This document shows positions 1 through 8,774 of a stretch of DNA of 64,000 nt, in pieces (position 1 is the stretch's first letter; each line of letters begins with the position of its first letter). A program made the translations under genes and the position numbers. Source of the stretch: CAWBJP01 sp044867425 (GTDB taxonomy: Bacteria; Actinomycetota; Acidimicrobiia; IMCC26256; BP-133); assembly GCA_044867425.1 (NCBI GenBank), contig JBIOUX010000208.1, positions 28,866-92,865 of the forward strand, written 5' to 3'. The notes below the pieces were generated by a model. The model saw only the letters and a list, made by a program, of their open reading frames with translations, was not told where the DNA came from and did no database searches.

Positions 1-715
1 CCTTTGGGAAGATCGGATTCTCGGCGGGCGCCGGGTCGGTCGGTGCGGGGCTGGGAACAGTGCCGATCGGGGCGGCCGGGGCGGCCAGGCCCCGGGGTGC
101 CAGGCCGACGATGGGCTGGTTGAGGCGGATGTCCCCGGTGGAGCCGGAGAACCGGGCGTCGCCGAAGGAGAAGATCCCGCCGTCACCGGCCACCAGCCAG
201 TACCCGTTGCCGCTGGGCGTGGGGGCCATGCCCACGACGGGCCGGTTGAGGTTGGCGGCCGAGCCGAGGTCGGCGGCGTCGCCGAAGGCCAGCACTTTCC
301 CGGAGGCGAAGGACTGCCGGTAACCCTTCCCGGTGGAGGTCGCAGCGAAGGCCACCACGCTGTCGCCGGCCCGCTGTCCCGGGGCCGAGCCGAAGAAGCC
401 GGCGTCGCCGAAGGCGAAGATGCCGCTGTCGGAGGCGACGAGCCAGTAGCCGGCGCCGGTGGGGGTCGGGGCCATGGCGACGATGGGCTTGTTGAGGCGG
501 ATGTCCCCGGTGGAGCCGTGGAAGGGGGCGTCGCCGAAGGCGAAGATGCCGCCGTCGGAGGCGACGAGCCAGTAGCCGGCCGGGGACGCCGCCGCCTGGG
601 TCGCACCCATGGAGCCGACAGGCGCGCCGAGGAGGCCGGCGGCGCTGAGGACGACTGACAACAAGACGACGGTCCGGCCGGACGAGCGACGGCGGGACCG
701 ACGATGAGCTGACAC
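1..715 (-). CDS. Secreted GYW-repeat protein, partial (C-terminus beyond left edge)
   Basis: The gene starts at GTG 715, with a GGGGAGGG ribosome-binding site about nine bases upstream, and runs off the left edge, so about 238 residues are visible. An Arg-rich start followed by a hydrophobic stretch (about residues 15-40) reads as a signal peptide. The rest holds about four copies of a roughly 45-residue repeat with core GYWLVASDGGIFAFGDA, and a Pro/Ala-rich stretch begins at the edge. I know this repeat from secreted proteins of Acidimicrobiia; a beta-propeller-like fold is only a guess. Genes at 958-2778 and 23558-25252 carry the same repeat. Role unknown; probably extracellular. It is divergent from the next gene. 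Confidence 0.8.
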   Translation of the reverse strand, partial: MSAHRRSRRRSSGRTVVLLSVVLSAAGLLGAPVGSMGATQAAASPAGYWLVASDGGIFAFGDAPFHGSTGDIRLNKPIVAMAPTPTGAGYWLVASDSGIFAFGDAGFFGSAPGQRAGDSVVAFAATSTGKGYRQSFASGKVLAFGDAADLGSAANLNRPVVGMAPTPSGNGYWLVAGDGGIFSFGDARFSGSTGDIRLNQPIVGLAPRGLAAPAAPIGTVPSPAPTDPAPAENPIFPK

Positions 716-885
716 GAGAGGCCCTCCCCGATCGACCCGCCTACGGCGCCCGCTGCAGCCCGGGCGGGATTTCTCGAAAAGGAGGTACTGCGCGCGGAGT
801 GTGAAATCCTGCTTCTGACTGTGATGTGGAGCAAAAGCCGCAGTCCGGGAGGAAGGTGCCTTTCCACGGCGAACTCCCTTTGCAC

Positions 886-943
886 GAGCGGGGGTGATGC
901 CCGCTCAAACAGCCCCCCGGTCTCCATCGGACTGGGGGTGCTG
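886..943 (+). promoter_or_regulatory. Two consecutive hairpins in the leader of the 958 gene
   Basis: The gap between the divergent genes holds two stems just before the 958 start. GAGCGGG (886-892) pairs with CCCGCTC (900-906) around a 7-base loop. CAGC-CCCC (910-917) pairs with GGGG...GCTG ending at 943, with an inner GTC/GAC pair. They could form a structured 5' leader or an attenuator. I match them to no known riboswitch and see no clear promoter. Confidence 0.3.
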
Positions 944-957
944 CCAAGCCTTCGGGG

Positions 958-2778
958 ATGGGGGTTGCACAGATGTGGATGGGGGGCGCCACGCCGCGTG
1001 CCTGGATGGGCCTGCGCGCTCTGGTGATCGTGGTCTTCGGGCTCGGGCCCGCACTGGCGGGAGTCACGCCGGCTTCGCGTTCGGGAGAAGTTCTGGCGGC
1101 CACTGGCGGGTGCGGGCGGGACTGGAGCTCCGCCGAGCGGATCGGGAGCCTGCCCGGGAACCTGCTCGAGGTCTCCGGCTTCGTGTCCAGCGCCCGATAC
1201 CCGGGCGTGGCCTGGATGGTCCAGGACTCGGACAGCCCCCACAGCCTCTACTCCTTCGAGCTCGACGGTGACGAGCCCCGGTGGAAGGAGTTCGTGGTCT
1301 CAGGCGTCTCGAACCACGACTGGGAAGACCTGGCCTACACCGTCGGCGCCGACGGCCGCGGGCACCTGTGGATCCTCGAGAACGGCGTGGAGACGGGCCC
1401 CAAGCAGATCTTCGAGGTGCTCGAGCCCGACCCCCAGGGCGCCGGACCCGTCCGGGTGGCCAACACCTACCGGGTCGAGTACCCGGACGGCAACCGCAAC
1501 ACCGAGACCCTCTTCGCCCTCGGCGGGCGCCTGGCGGTGGTCACCAAGAGCAGCCCCAACCGGGTCTACCGGCTGCCCTTGCCCATGTCTCCGTCACGCA
1601 CCAACTGGCTGGAACACACCGGGCACCTCGATGTGGGCTCCTTCGTGACCATGGCCGCCGTCTCGGGCGACGAGCGGCTGGTGGCCACGGTCAACACCCA
1701 GGACCAGGTCACCGCCTTTGAGGACCCCGACGGCAGCGGACAACTCGAGCGCTTCGTAGGTCCCGATCCCGTGTTCCATACCAACATGGTCAAGAGCCAG
1801 CGGGAGGCGGGCGACTTCTTTCCCTACGACTCCTGCGACATCGTCCTCGTGAGCGAGGACGCCAGCGTGTGGAGGCTGTCCAACCCCCGCTCGGTCGTCC
1901 CGACCCAGACGCCGAACCCGCCGGCGACGGTCCCGCTGGCGGCGGTCCCGCCCTCGACAGCCCCGGCCCCGCCGGACCCGCCGGCGGTGCGCGAGCCGGT
2001 CGTCGCCCCTCCCAGCACCGGAGGGAGCGGCGCCGGATACTGGATGGCCGGCTCCGACGGCTCCGTCTACGCCTTCGGGGATGCCCGTAACCTTGGCGGG
2101 CCAGCCGCCGTTCTCGGCCCGGTGGCGGCGGTGGACCTCGAGCCCTCCCCTTCGGGAAACGGCTACTGGGTTGTCGACGCTCGGGGCCGGGTCTACGCCT
2201 ACGGCGACGCCCGCCACCTCGGCAACCTGGGCACCGCCCTCGATCCCGGCGAGGGCGTGAGCAGCCTGTCGGCCACGCCGTCGGGAGGGGGCTACCGGAT
2301 GTTCACCACCAGGGGCCGGGTGGTGACCTTCGGTGATGCGGTGACGTACGGGGACCTGGCCGCCATGCGCCTCAATGGCCCGGTCCGGGACTCGATCGCC
2401 ACCCCGTCGGGACGGGGCTACTACATGGTCGCCGCCGACGGCGGCATCTTCGCCTTCGGTGACGCCGTGTACCGAGGCTCGATGGGCGGCCAGCAGCTCA
2501 ACGCCCCGGTGGAGTCGCTCGTCCCCGACCCCGACGGCGCCGGGTACTGGCTGGTCGCAACCGACGGCGGTGTCTTCGCCTTCGACGCTCCGTTCCGCGG
2601 GTCGATGGGCGGCCGGCGACTCAACCAACCGGTCACCGGCATGGTCGCCTTCGGGAACGGCTACGTGATGGTCGGCGCCGACGGCGGCATCTTCAACTTC
2701 TCCGACCGGCCCTTCCTCGGTTCGTTGGGCTCCACCCCACCCTCCCGCCCGATCGTCGCCGTGGCAGCACTCGGCTAG
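958..2778 (+). CDS. Secreted two-part protein: propeller-like domain plus GYW repeats
   Basis: 606 residues. Possible starts are ATG 958, 973 and 1006; 973 has a G-rich stretch at RBS distance, and all keep the signal peptide (hydrophobic GLRALVIVVFGLGPALAG). Residues about 50-330 resemble secreted propeller-like proteins with the pattern LEVSGF...GVAWMVQDSDSP...VSNHDWEDLAY, akin to SdiA-regulated or phytase-like esterase domains. A Pro-rich linker (about 310-355) follows, then about six GYW-type repeats to the C-terminus (for example GYYMVAADGGIFAFGDAVY). An extracellular binding or scaffold role is likely; no catalytic motif is evident. It ends 33 bp before a convergent gene. Confidence 0.8.
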   Translation: MGVAQMWMGGATPRAWMGLRALVIVVFGLGPALAGVTPASRSGEVLAATGGCGRDWSSAERIGSLPGNLLEVSGFVSSARYPGVAWMVQDSDSPHSLYSFELDGDEPRWKEFVVSGVSNHDWEDLAYTVGADGRGHLWILENGVETGPKQIFEVLEPDPQGAGPVRVANTYRVEYPDGNRNTETLFALGGRLAVVTKSSPNRVYRLPLPMSPSRTNWLEHTGHLDVGSFVTMAAVSGDERLVATVNTQDQVTAFEDPDGSGQLERFVGPDPVFHTNMVKSQREAGDFFPYDSCDIVLVSEDASVWRLSNPRSVVPTQTPNPPATVPLAAVPPSTAPAPPDPPAVREPVVAPPSTGGSGAGYWMAGSDGSVYAFGDARNLGGPAAVLGPVAAVDLEPSPSGNGYWVVDARGRVYAYGDARHLGNLGTALDPGEGVSSLSATPSGGGYRMFTTRGRVVTFGDAVTYGDLAAMRLNGPVRDSIATPSGRGYYMVAADGGIFAFGDAVYRGSMGGQQLNAPVESLVPDPDGAGYWLVATDGGVFAFDAPFRGSMGGRRLNQPVTGMVAFGNGYVMVGADGGIFNFSDRPFLGSLGSTPPSRPIVAVAALG

Positions 2779-2791
2779 AAGAGCATGAGAC

Positions 2792-2813
2792 GAGCCGGCG
2801 GTTCTGACGGCTC
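2792..2813. terminator. Possible hairpin between convergent genes
   Basis: GAGCCG (2792-2797) pairs with CGGCTC (2808-2813) around a 10-base loop, between the stop at 2778 and the convergent stop codon at 2812-2814. There is no T-tract, so a terminator role is uncertain. Confidence 0.25.
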
Positions 2814-3876
2814 AGTACGGCCGCACCACGGCCGGAGAATCCGCGTCGGCGAGGAACTCGGCCGGCCGCCCCGTCCCGTCGGCGGGCACCGACCATGTGT
2901 CCGGCGCCCCGAACCCGGAGTCGACGGCGTACAGAACAGTGGCGTCGTCGAGCCACTCGATCTGGTCGTCGATGTTGCGGGTCTCGGCCAGGGGATGGTC
3001 CTCGAGGGTGGCCAGGTCGAGCACGGCGGGCCGCCAGCGCGGTGGGCCGATGCCCGAGCCGACCCGCTGCTTGAAGGCGATGCGGGTGCCGTCGGGCGAC
3101 AGTGAGGGGCATTCGACGCCGTCCCGCAGGACCTCCATCGTCTGCGTCTCGACGTCGCCCCGCACCAGATAGGTGTGCCCGGCGGTGCCCAGGGTGGCGT
3201 AGAAGACGCCGGGCTGGCGGGCGAAGGTGACGCCCCAGAAGTTGAAGTCGGGCGCTTTGAGCGGCTTGCCGTCCCGGGTCACTTCGAACTGCTCCAGCTC
3301 GCCCACCAGTTCGCCGGTCGCCATGTCATGCAGGGTCGTCTGGGTCGAGAACGTGCCCGGGGCGTACGAGTGACCGGTCACGAACACCGTCGCCGCCCCG
3401 TAGCGGCCGTCGGGTGAGACCCGGGCCCGGCTGATGAGTCCGGCCAGTGACTCCTGGTGACGGGGTTGCAGGTCCGGGCCGAGGAAGACGATGTCGTACG
3501 GCGTGAACAGGTCGCCGTCCTCCTTGAGGCACAGCCCGTTGCCGGCGGCGAAGTGGACCCGCAGGCATTGGAGGTCCGTCACCATGCGGGGCCCGTCGGG
3601 AGCGGCGAGCGGCGCCAGGGCCAGGTGACCGGCCTCACCGGCGGCGAGGGTCCGGAAGATGACGTGAGGCTCCGCCTGGAGCGCACCGATCGAAGCCGGA
3701 ACCGCCGGCTCCACTCTGCCGGCCGCGACGCTGCGCTCCCGGCGGTCGGCGTGGGTCACGTAGGCCACCGTCACGGCCACGCAAGCGACGCACAGAGCGA
3801 CGAAGGCGGCCGCCCTGGCCCGTTCGCCGTTCACGCCGCCGCCGCCGGCCGGGCGGTCTCGGAGCGATGAGTACAC
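2812..3876 (-). CDS. Membrane-anchored TolB/PD40-like beta-propeller protein
   Basis: 354 residues from GTG 3876, with a strong AGGAGG seven bases upstream. A hydrophobic segment at about 20-40 (ARAAAFVALCVACVAVTVAYV) acts as signal anchor. The outer part has WD40-like PD40 strands, for example ISRARVSPDGRYGAATVF and CPSLSPDGTRIAFKQRV, typical of TolB-type propellers. No enzyme motif is seen; it probably works outside the membrane as a binding or sensor domain. Its leader and first ten residues (MYSSLRDRPA) are nearly identical to those of the divergent MFS gene at 4343, so the two are probably expressed under common control. Confidence 0.75.
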   Translation of the reverse strand: MYSSLRDRPAGGGGVNGERARAAAFVALCVACVAVTVAYVTHADRRERSVAAGRVEPAVPASIGALQAEPHVIFRTLAAGEAGHLALAPLAAPDGPRMVTDLQCLRVHFAAGNGLCLKEDGDLFTPYDIVFLGPDLQPRHQESLAGLISRARVSPDGRYGAATVFVTGHSYAPGTFSTQTTLHDMATGELVGELEQFEVTRDGKPLKAPDFNFWGVTFARQPGVFYATLGTAGHTYLVRGDVETQTMEVLRDGVECPSLSPDGTRIAFKQRVGSGIGPPRWRPAVLDLATLEDHPLAETRNIDDQIEWLDDATVLYAVDSGFGAPDTWSVPADGTGRPAEFLADADSPAVVRPY

Positions 3877-3944
3877 GGGGCCTCCTGGGACGGGAACGCC
3901 GATTTCAGGAGTTTCGGCACGCGACGCCGCATACCTCTAGCCCA
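3846..3944 (-). repeat. Inverted leader repeat, copy 1
   Basis: Read on the minus strand, these 99 bases align with 4274-4373 on the plus strand with about 12 mismatches and one gap (roughly 87 percent). The block covers the region upstream of the RBS, the RBS itself, the GTG start and the first ten codons (MYSSLRDRPA) of the propeller gene. Similarity stops abruptly upstream of TGGGCTA. Confidence 0.9.
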
Positions 3945-4273
3945 GGGCCTGCCGTCACGAGGACGTTGCAAGGAACGTTCATGTTTCACCCCGGTTTTGG
4001 TGCTTCTCACAAGTTGTTGCGAGAACGAAAGTCACTTCGCAGAGGGCATGCATGCCACGTTCTCGCTGAACCCGCAGTAGGCATCCATGAAACAACCGGG
4101 GATTGGACGGCGAGACATGAGGGCGGGGGAAAAGGTGGCCTAACCCCAGGTGACCATCTCGGCGTGTTTCATTTCTCCAAACGACTCCCGCGCAACTTTT
4201 CGAGGAGGGCACCTAGGCCCGTAGCGGCCAGCATGGCAGCGGTGCCAGCGACCAGCGGACCAAAGCGTCAGCT
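3945..4273. other. Intergenic spacer between the inverted leader repeats
   Basis: About 330 bases of lower GC than the neighbouring genes, with no convincing ORF on either strand. It must hold the promoters of the two divergent genes unless these lie inside the repeats. I cannot pick a credible -35/-10 pair. A short GAACGTTC palindrome lies near 3973. Confidence 0.4.
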
Positions 4274-4373
4274 TGGGCTACAGGAGTCCGGCGTCGCGTC
4301 ACGAAACTCCTTGAGATCGGCCCTCCCGTCCCAGGAGATCCCGTGTACTCATCGCTGCGAGACCGCCCGGCCG
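4274..4373 (+). repeat. Inverted leader repeat, copy 2
   Basis: Plus-strand partner of 3846-3944, ending in the tenth codon of the MFS gene. RBS (CCAGGAG), GTG start and the encoded MYSSLRDRPA are conserved between the copies, while the proteins diverge directly afterwards. This points to duplication of an expression cassette rather than of a gene. Confidence 0.9.
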
Positions 4374-5602
4374 ACGCCCCCTCGGCGGCGGCGGATGGCT
4401 GCGGCGCGCCATTGGAGGGCGTCGAGCGCAACGTCGTGGCCCTCGGCCTGACGAGCTTCTTCTCCGACATCTCGTCGGAGATGGTCAATGCCGTCCTTCC
4501 CTTGTACCTGATGCTCACCCTCGGGTTCACGCCGCTGCAGTTCGGTCTGTTCGACGGTGCCTACCAGGGAATGACGGGCCTCCTGCGCATTGCCGGCGGG
4601 GTGGTCGCCGACCGCCGGCGCCGCTACAAGGAGGTGGCTGGGCTCGGCTACGGCCTCTCCGCCGCCTGCAAGCTAGGGCTTCTCGCCTCCGGGGCCTGGG
4701 GGGTGACCACCGCCGTGCTCCTTGCCGACCGCACCGGTAAGGGCATCCGTACCGCCCCCCGGGACGCGCTGATCTCGCTGTCGAGCCGGAAGGACCAGCT
4801 GGCCGAGTCCTTCGGGGTCCACAGGGCCCTCGACACGGCTGGCGCCCTGCTCGGCCCGGTGGGCGCCTTCGTCGTCCTCGGTGTCGCCCCCCGAGCCTAC
4901 GACGCCGTGTTCGTGGCCAGCTTCTGCGCCGCCCTGGTCGGGTTGGCCGTGCTCTTCTGCTTCGTGCAGAACCGTTCGCCAGCGGGGGCGGTGGGGGCGG
5001 CCGTGCCGTCGTGGCGGGCCGCCGCCGGACTACTCCGCGTCCCCCGGTTCCGGCGCCTGGTGATCGCCGGCGGGCTCCTCGGTCTCGTCACTGTCAGCGA
5101 CGCCTTCATCTACCTCGTGTTCCAGCGGCGCACCGGGATGCCGTCCCGGCCCTTCCCGCTGCTCTTCGTCGGCACCGCCGTGGCTTACCTCGCCCTCGCC
5201 GTCCCCCTCGGCCGTCACGCCGACCGGGTGGGGCGGGCTCCCGTCTTCGTCGGCGGGCATGTGGTCCTGGCCGGCGCCTACCTGGTCCTGCGGGTGGCCG
5301 GCCCGGGCCTGCCCACCGCCGTGCTGCTCCTCGGCCTGCTGGGTGCCTACTACGCGGCGACCGACGGGGTGCTCATGGCCCTGGCCAGCACAGCCCTGCC
5401 CGCTGAATTGCGCAGCAGCGGCCTGGCCCTCCTCACCACCGTTACCACCGTGGCCCGGTTCGCGGCCGCCGCCGTCTTCGGCTTGATGTGGACCTGGCGG
5501 GGTCCGGACGGGGCCATAGCCGTCTTCCTGGTCGGGTTGGTCGTGGCGTTGCCGGTGGCCACGCGGATCCTCTTCTCCGACCGCCGGGCGGTAGTGGCGT
5601 GA
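4343..5602 (+). CDS. MFS transporter
   Basis: 419 residues with about 12 hydrophobic helices, starting at GTG 4343 behind CCAGGAG. The N-terminal half has the motif ADRTGKGIRTAPRDALIS and the TM1 pattern LTSFFSDISSEMV, marking a major-facilitator subfamily of drug/metabolite:H+ antiporters that also includes the MFS gene at 51730-53001 (there GGKAPARDSLLAG). Substrate unknown. It ends 21 bp before the convergent histidine kinase. Its first ten residues copy those of the divergent propeller gene, so its N-terminus seems to have been fused to a borrowed leader. Confidence 0.88.
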   Translation: MYSSLRDRPADAPSAAADGCGAPLEGVERNVVALGLTSFFSDISSEMVNAVLPLYLMLTLGFTPLQFGLFDGAYQGMTGLLRIAGGVVADRRRRYKEVAGLGYGLSAACKLGLLASGAWGVTTAVLLADRTGKGIRTAPRDALISLSSRKDQLAESFGVHRALDTAGALLGPVGAFVVLGVAPRAYDAVFVASFCAALVGLAVLFCFVQNRSPAGAVGAAVPSWRAAAGLLRVPRFRRLVIAGGLLGLVTVSDAFIYLVFQRRTGMPSRPFPLLFVGTAVAYLALAVPLGRHADRVGRAPVFVGGHVVLAGAYLVLRVAGPGLPTAVLLLGLLGAYYAATDGVLMALASTALPAELRSSGLALLTTVTTVARFAAAAVFGLMWTWRGPDGAIAVFLVGLVVALPVATRILFSDRRAVVA

Positions 5603-5623
5603 CCGGCGGAAGAGAGCGTGTCG

Positions 5624-7018
5624 CTAGACGCCCCGCTCAGACACGGCGCTCGGGAGGCGCACGACGAAGCGGGCCCCGCCTCCGGGGGCGTCCTCGACGT
5701 CGACCTCGCCGCCGTGGGCCACGACGATCTCCCTGGTGATGGCCAGCCCCAAGCCGGCGCCACCCCCGTCACGGGCCCGGGCCTCGTCGAGGCGCACAAA
5801 GCGGTCGAAGATCCGCTCCCGGTCCTCGGGCGGCACGCCGGGTCCGTCGTCGATGACTTCGAGGAGGACAGTGGAACCGTCGTTCGAAAGTGACACCGAC
5901 ACCGCCGATCGGGCGTGGCGCTCGGCGTTCTCCAGCAGGTTGCGCACCGCCTGCCCCAAGTGCCCGGCCACCCCCCACGCCTGCCCGGTCGACACCCCCG
6001 AGACTCCCACCGCCACTCGACCCCGACTCCGGACCCGGGCCACCTCGGCCAGCACGACGTCGTCAACGTCCACAGGTCCGGGGCTCGCGATCAGGCGCCC
6101 CTCGTCGCCCCGGGCCAGGAACAGCAGGTCGGTGATCAGCCGCTCCATGCGCTCTGTCTCCGCTAGCGCGTCAGCGGCGGTGGCCTCCAGGGTGGTGGTC
6201 TCGGGATGGGCCATGGCCACCTCGAGCGTGGCGCGGGCGGAGGTAAGAGGACTGCGCAGCTCATGGGAGGCGTCGGACACGAAGCGCCGCTGACGGTCGA
6301 CCGAGCGCTGGAGCCGCTCCAGCATGGCGTTCATGGTCCGGGCCAGTCGCCCCACCTCGTCGTCGACCGCCGGCTCGGGCACCCGGCGGTCGAGATCGGA
6401 ATCCGAGATGGCGGCGACCTGGCGCCGAATCGACTCGACCGGCCGGAGGGCCCGTCCGACGAGGATCCACACGAAGGCCCCGACCAGGACGAGCAGCGCG
6501 GGCCCACCGACCCGGATGGCGCGGCGCACGGCCCTCTCGGTGCGTCGCACGGGCTCGAACTCCTCGGCGACGTACACGACCACCAGGTCCCCCGAGGGAG
6601 GTTCGACGCGGCGAGCGGTGACGCGGAAGTCCTCCTCGGGGTCGACGGACAGGCTGGCCGTCATCCGTAACCGCCTGTTCTCCGGCACCTGGGACACCAT
6701 GGGAGGGCGGGAGAGGTAATTCTCGCTCGCCGCCACCACCCGGCGCCGGGCGTCGACCACCTGGATGATCAGGTCGTCGTCGTCAGAGCCCCCGGACACG
6801 GGGATCACCTCGGGGAGGGAGCCGGCCGACAGGCGGGCCGCGATGTCGTCGACCAGGACCTCGGCGGCCTCGTCAAGGCTCGACACCAGCGAGCGGTGCA
6901 CCAGGTTCAGCAGGCTCACGGCCGCGATAGCCAGGGCGAGTCCCACGACGACCACGGCGACGAGGGTGATGCGGGCCCGCATCGAGGCCAAGGGGAGGAA
7001 GCGGCGGGACGTGGACAT
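5624..7018 (-). CDS. Sensor histidine kinase, two-component system
   Basis: 464 residues. Two membrane helices (about 15-37 and 171-190) flank an extracytoplasmic sensor of about 130 residues; a HAMP segment (190-240) follows. The HisKA H-box is FVSDASHELRSPLTSA with phospho-acceptor His 252. The ATPase domain shows the N-box VRNLLENAERHA, DDGPGVP and GGAGLGLAI. It follows the response regulator by 10 bp. A longer start at 7039, overlapping the regulator stop, is possible. The signal is unknown; gene order regulator-kinase is usual for OmpR-type pairs of actinobacteria. Confidence 0.93.
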   Translation of the reverse strand: MSTSRRFLPLASMRARITLVAVVVVGLALAIAAVSLLNLVHRSLVSSLDEAAEVLVDDIAARLSAGSLPEVIPVSGGSDDDDLIIQVVDARRRVVAASENYLSRPPMVSQVPENRRLRMTASLSVDPEEDFRVTARRVEPPSGDLVVVYVAEEFEPVRRTERAVRRAIRVGGPALLVLVGAFVWILVGRALRPVESIRRQVAAISDSDLDRRVPEPAVDDEVGRLARTMNAMLERLQRSVDRQRRFVSDASHELRSPLTSARATLEVAMAHPETTTLEATAADALAETERMERLITDLLFLARGDEGRLIASPGPVDVDDVVLAEVARVRSRGRVAVGVSGVSTGQAWGVAGHLGQAVRNLLENAERHARSAVSVSLSNDGSTVLLEVIDDGPGVPPEDRERIFDRFVRLDEARARDGGGAGLGLAITREIVVAHGGEVDVEDAPGGGARFVVRLPSAVSERGV

Positions 7019-7028
7019 CCCAGGCGGG

Positions 7029-7706
7029 TCAGCCGCCATCGGCCGCCAGCCGGTAGCCGACGCCCCGCACGGTCTCGATGGCGCGCCGGCGGAAGGGAGC
7101 GTCGATCTTCCTGCGCAGGTATCCGACGTAGACCTCAACGACGTTGGAGTCCCCCTCGTATGCGGGGTCCCACACGTGCTCGAGGATCTCGGCTTTGGTG
7201 GTGATCTGGCCGGCCCGCCGCAGCAGGTACTCGAGGAGGGCAAACTCCTTCGGGGAGAGGGTCATCTCGGTACCGGCCCGCCAGCAGCGGTGGGAGGCAG
7301 GGTCGAGGCGCAGGTCGCCGGCGGTGAGGACCGCCGGGCGCTCGGGGACGCCCCGGCGCAGGAGCGCCCGCAGGCGGGCGTTGAGCACCACGAAGGAGAA
7401 CGGCTTGGAGAGGAAGTCGTCAGCCCCCGTGTCGAGCGCCTCGGCCTCATCCAATTCGCCGTCCTTGGCGGTGAGCATGAGAATCGGCGTCCAGTCGCCC
7501 CCCTCCCGCAGCGCCGAGCAGATCCGGTAGCCGTTCATGCCCGGGAGCATGATGTCGAGGACGATGGCGTCGTAGGTTCCCTCCCGGGCGCGCCACAGGC
7601 CCTCGGTGCCGTTGTGGGCGACGTCGACGGCAAAGCCCTCCGCCTCGAGGCCCCGACGGACGGTGCCGGCCAGGCGTATCTCGTCTTCCACAAGCAGGAC
7701 ACGCAT
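7029..7706 (-). CDS. OmpR/PhoB-family response regulator
   Basis: 225 residues. Receiver domain 1-115 with acidic pair E7/D8, phospho-acceptor D51 (IVLDIMLPG) and K101 (LSKPF). The C-terminal winged helix (about 130-222) has the typical LSPKEFALLEYLLRRAG and VRGVGYRL. It is cotranscribed with the downstream kinase. Targets are unknown; the secreted and envelope genes on both sides are plausible but nothing in the sequence ties them to it. Confidence 0.94.
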   Translation of the reverse strand: MRVLLVEDEIRLAGTVRRGLEAEGFAVDVAHNGTEGLWRAREGTYDAIVLDIMLPGMNGYRICSALREGGDWTPILMLTAKDGELDEAEALDTGADDFLSKPFSFVVLNARLRALLRRGVPERPAVLTAGDLRLDPASHRCWRAGTEMTLSPKEFALLEYLLRRAGQITTKAEILEHVWDPAYEGDSNVVEVYVGYLRRKIDAPFRRRAIETVRGVGYRLAADGG

Positions 7707-7838
7707 CGCTCCCCCCTACCAGGGTGGCACAGGGCACTGCTGTTCGCCCGCCACCTCACGCGCTGATCGCACAATCGCGAGCCTCGAAGATGGGCGCGCC
7801 GACGGTGGGCGCCGAAATGCGAACAGGCTCAGTCTCGG

Positions 7839-8618
7839 TTAGGTGAGTTGGCGGGACCGGCGGCGGCGGTTCGCCCCGGCGCCCGTCAGCATGACGGCGA
7901 CGGCGGCGGCAGCGAGGAGCACGCCGGCCGTCCGTGCCTGCCCGGCGGGCTCGTCCGCGCCGTCGGGAAGGGCGATCGCGCCACCCTGACCGTCCGGGGC
8001 ACCAAGGGGGCGCGGCACGCCGTCCTCGCCGGGGGCACCCGCGGCACCGGGGGATTGCGTTCTCCCGGCGGTGCCTGCGGGCCCCGCCCCGTCGGGCGCT
8101 CGCACGCCTCCGCCGGGATCCGGGACCATCCCGCCGGTCCCCCTGACAGCAGCCGTCTCCTCCGGGGCGGGGCCGGGTTGTCTACCCGGTTCGCCGGTGT
8201 TCCTCGCCTCGGGCGCCGTCGTGCCGGGCTCCGGTTGGCCCGTGCTCCCGGCCGGTGGGCCTCCGCCGGCCTCAGGAGGCTCTTCGCCGTTTTCGATGGC
8301 CTCCCGGGGGTCGGGGCCGGAGACCGGGAAATACATCCGGCTCGCGCAGTCGTAAACGAGGCCGTTGGCCCTGGCCAGCTCGTCAATCCTCTGCACCGTC
8401 TCGGGCGACTCGAACACACCCCGGGCTTCCTGCTCGTCGGCGATCCGCCAGGCCTCGTCCTCGAGCGGCGAGTCGTCCTCGGCCACGTCGAGCAGCTCCT
8501 CGAAGGCATGCTCGGCCGACGGCGGCTGGCACGCCTGGGCCGGCGCCGGAGCGGCGGGGAGCAGCACCGCGGGAACGACGAGAAGAGCAGCTGCAAGGGC
8601 CGGGGGGCGCCAGGTCAC
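7839..8618 (-). CDS. Secreted Pro/Gly-rich protein with C-terminal membrane anchor
   Basis: 259 residues from GTG 8618; TGGAGGT eight bases upstream supports this start. A signal peptide (WRPPALAAALLVVPAVLL...APA) is followed by a small helical domain with two Cys (about 28-95: HAFEELLDVAEDD...RIDELARANGLVYDCASRMY). A long disordered Pro/Gly/Ala/Glu stretch ends in a hydrophobic helix and an Arg-rich tail (NRRRRSRQLT). The tail looks like a wall-sorting or membrane-retention signal, but I see no LPxTG or LAxTG motif. Function unknown. Confidence 0.7.
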   Translation of the reverse strand: MTWRPPALAAALLVVPAVLLPAAPAPAQACQPPSAEHAFEELLDVAEDDSPLEDEAWRIADEQEARGVFESPETVQRIDELARANGLVYDCASRMYFPVSGPDPREAIENGEEPPEAGGGPPAGSTGQPEPGTTAPEARNTGEPGRQPGPAPEETAAVRGTGGMVPDPGGGVRAPDGAGPAGTAGRTQSPGAAGAPGEDGVPRPLGAPDGQGGAIALPDGADEPAGQARTAGVLLAAAAVAVMLTGAGANRRRRSRQLT

Positions 8619-8774
8619 GACGAGACCTCCAGAGAGTGACTCCACCTGAAGAATTCGCCCATGATGTCCCATCTCCTGTCCGGCCTCGTGCACCGGTCGC
8701 TCTCCGCCTCCTGACGCGCCGAGGGGCGGGGGACGATCCCCTGCCCCTCGGGCGATGAGCCGAAGCACGTCAGG

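Noticed and set aside
716..957. Possible riboswitch in the leader of the 958 gene
   Set aside because: Stems exist, but no consensus of known classes (c-di-GMP, c-di-AMP, cobalamin, fluoride) is matched; kept only as a low-confidence structured leader.
3973..3980. GAACGTTC palindrome also present near 11154
   Set aside because: One 8-mer seen twice in 64 kb is about chance level; no further copies near other promoters were found.
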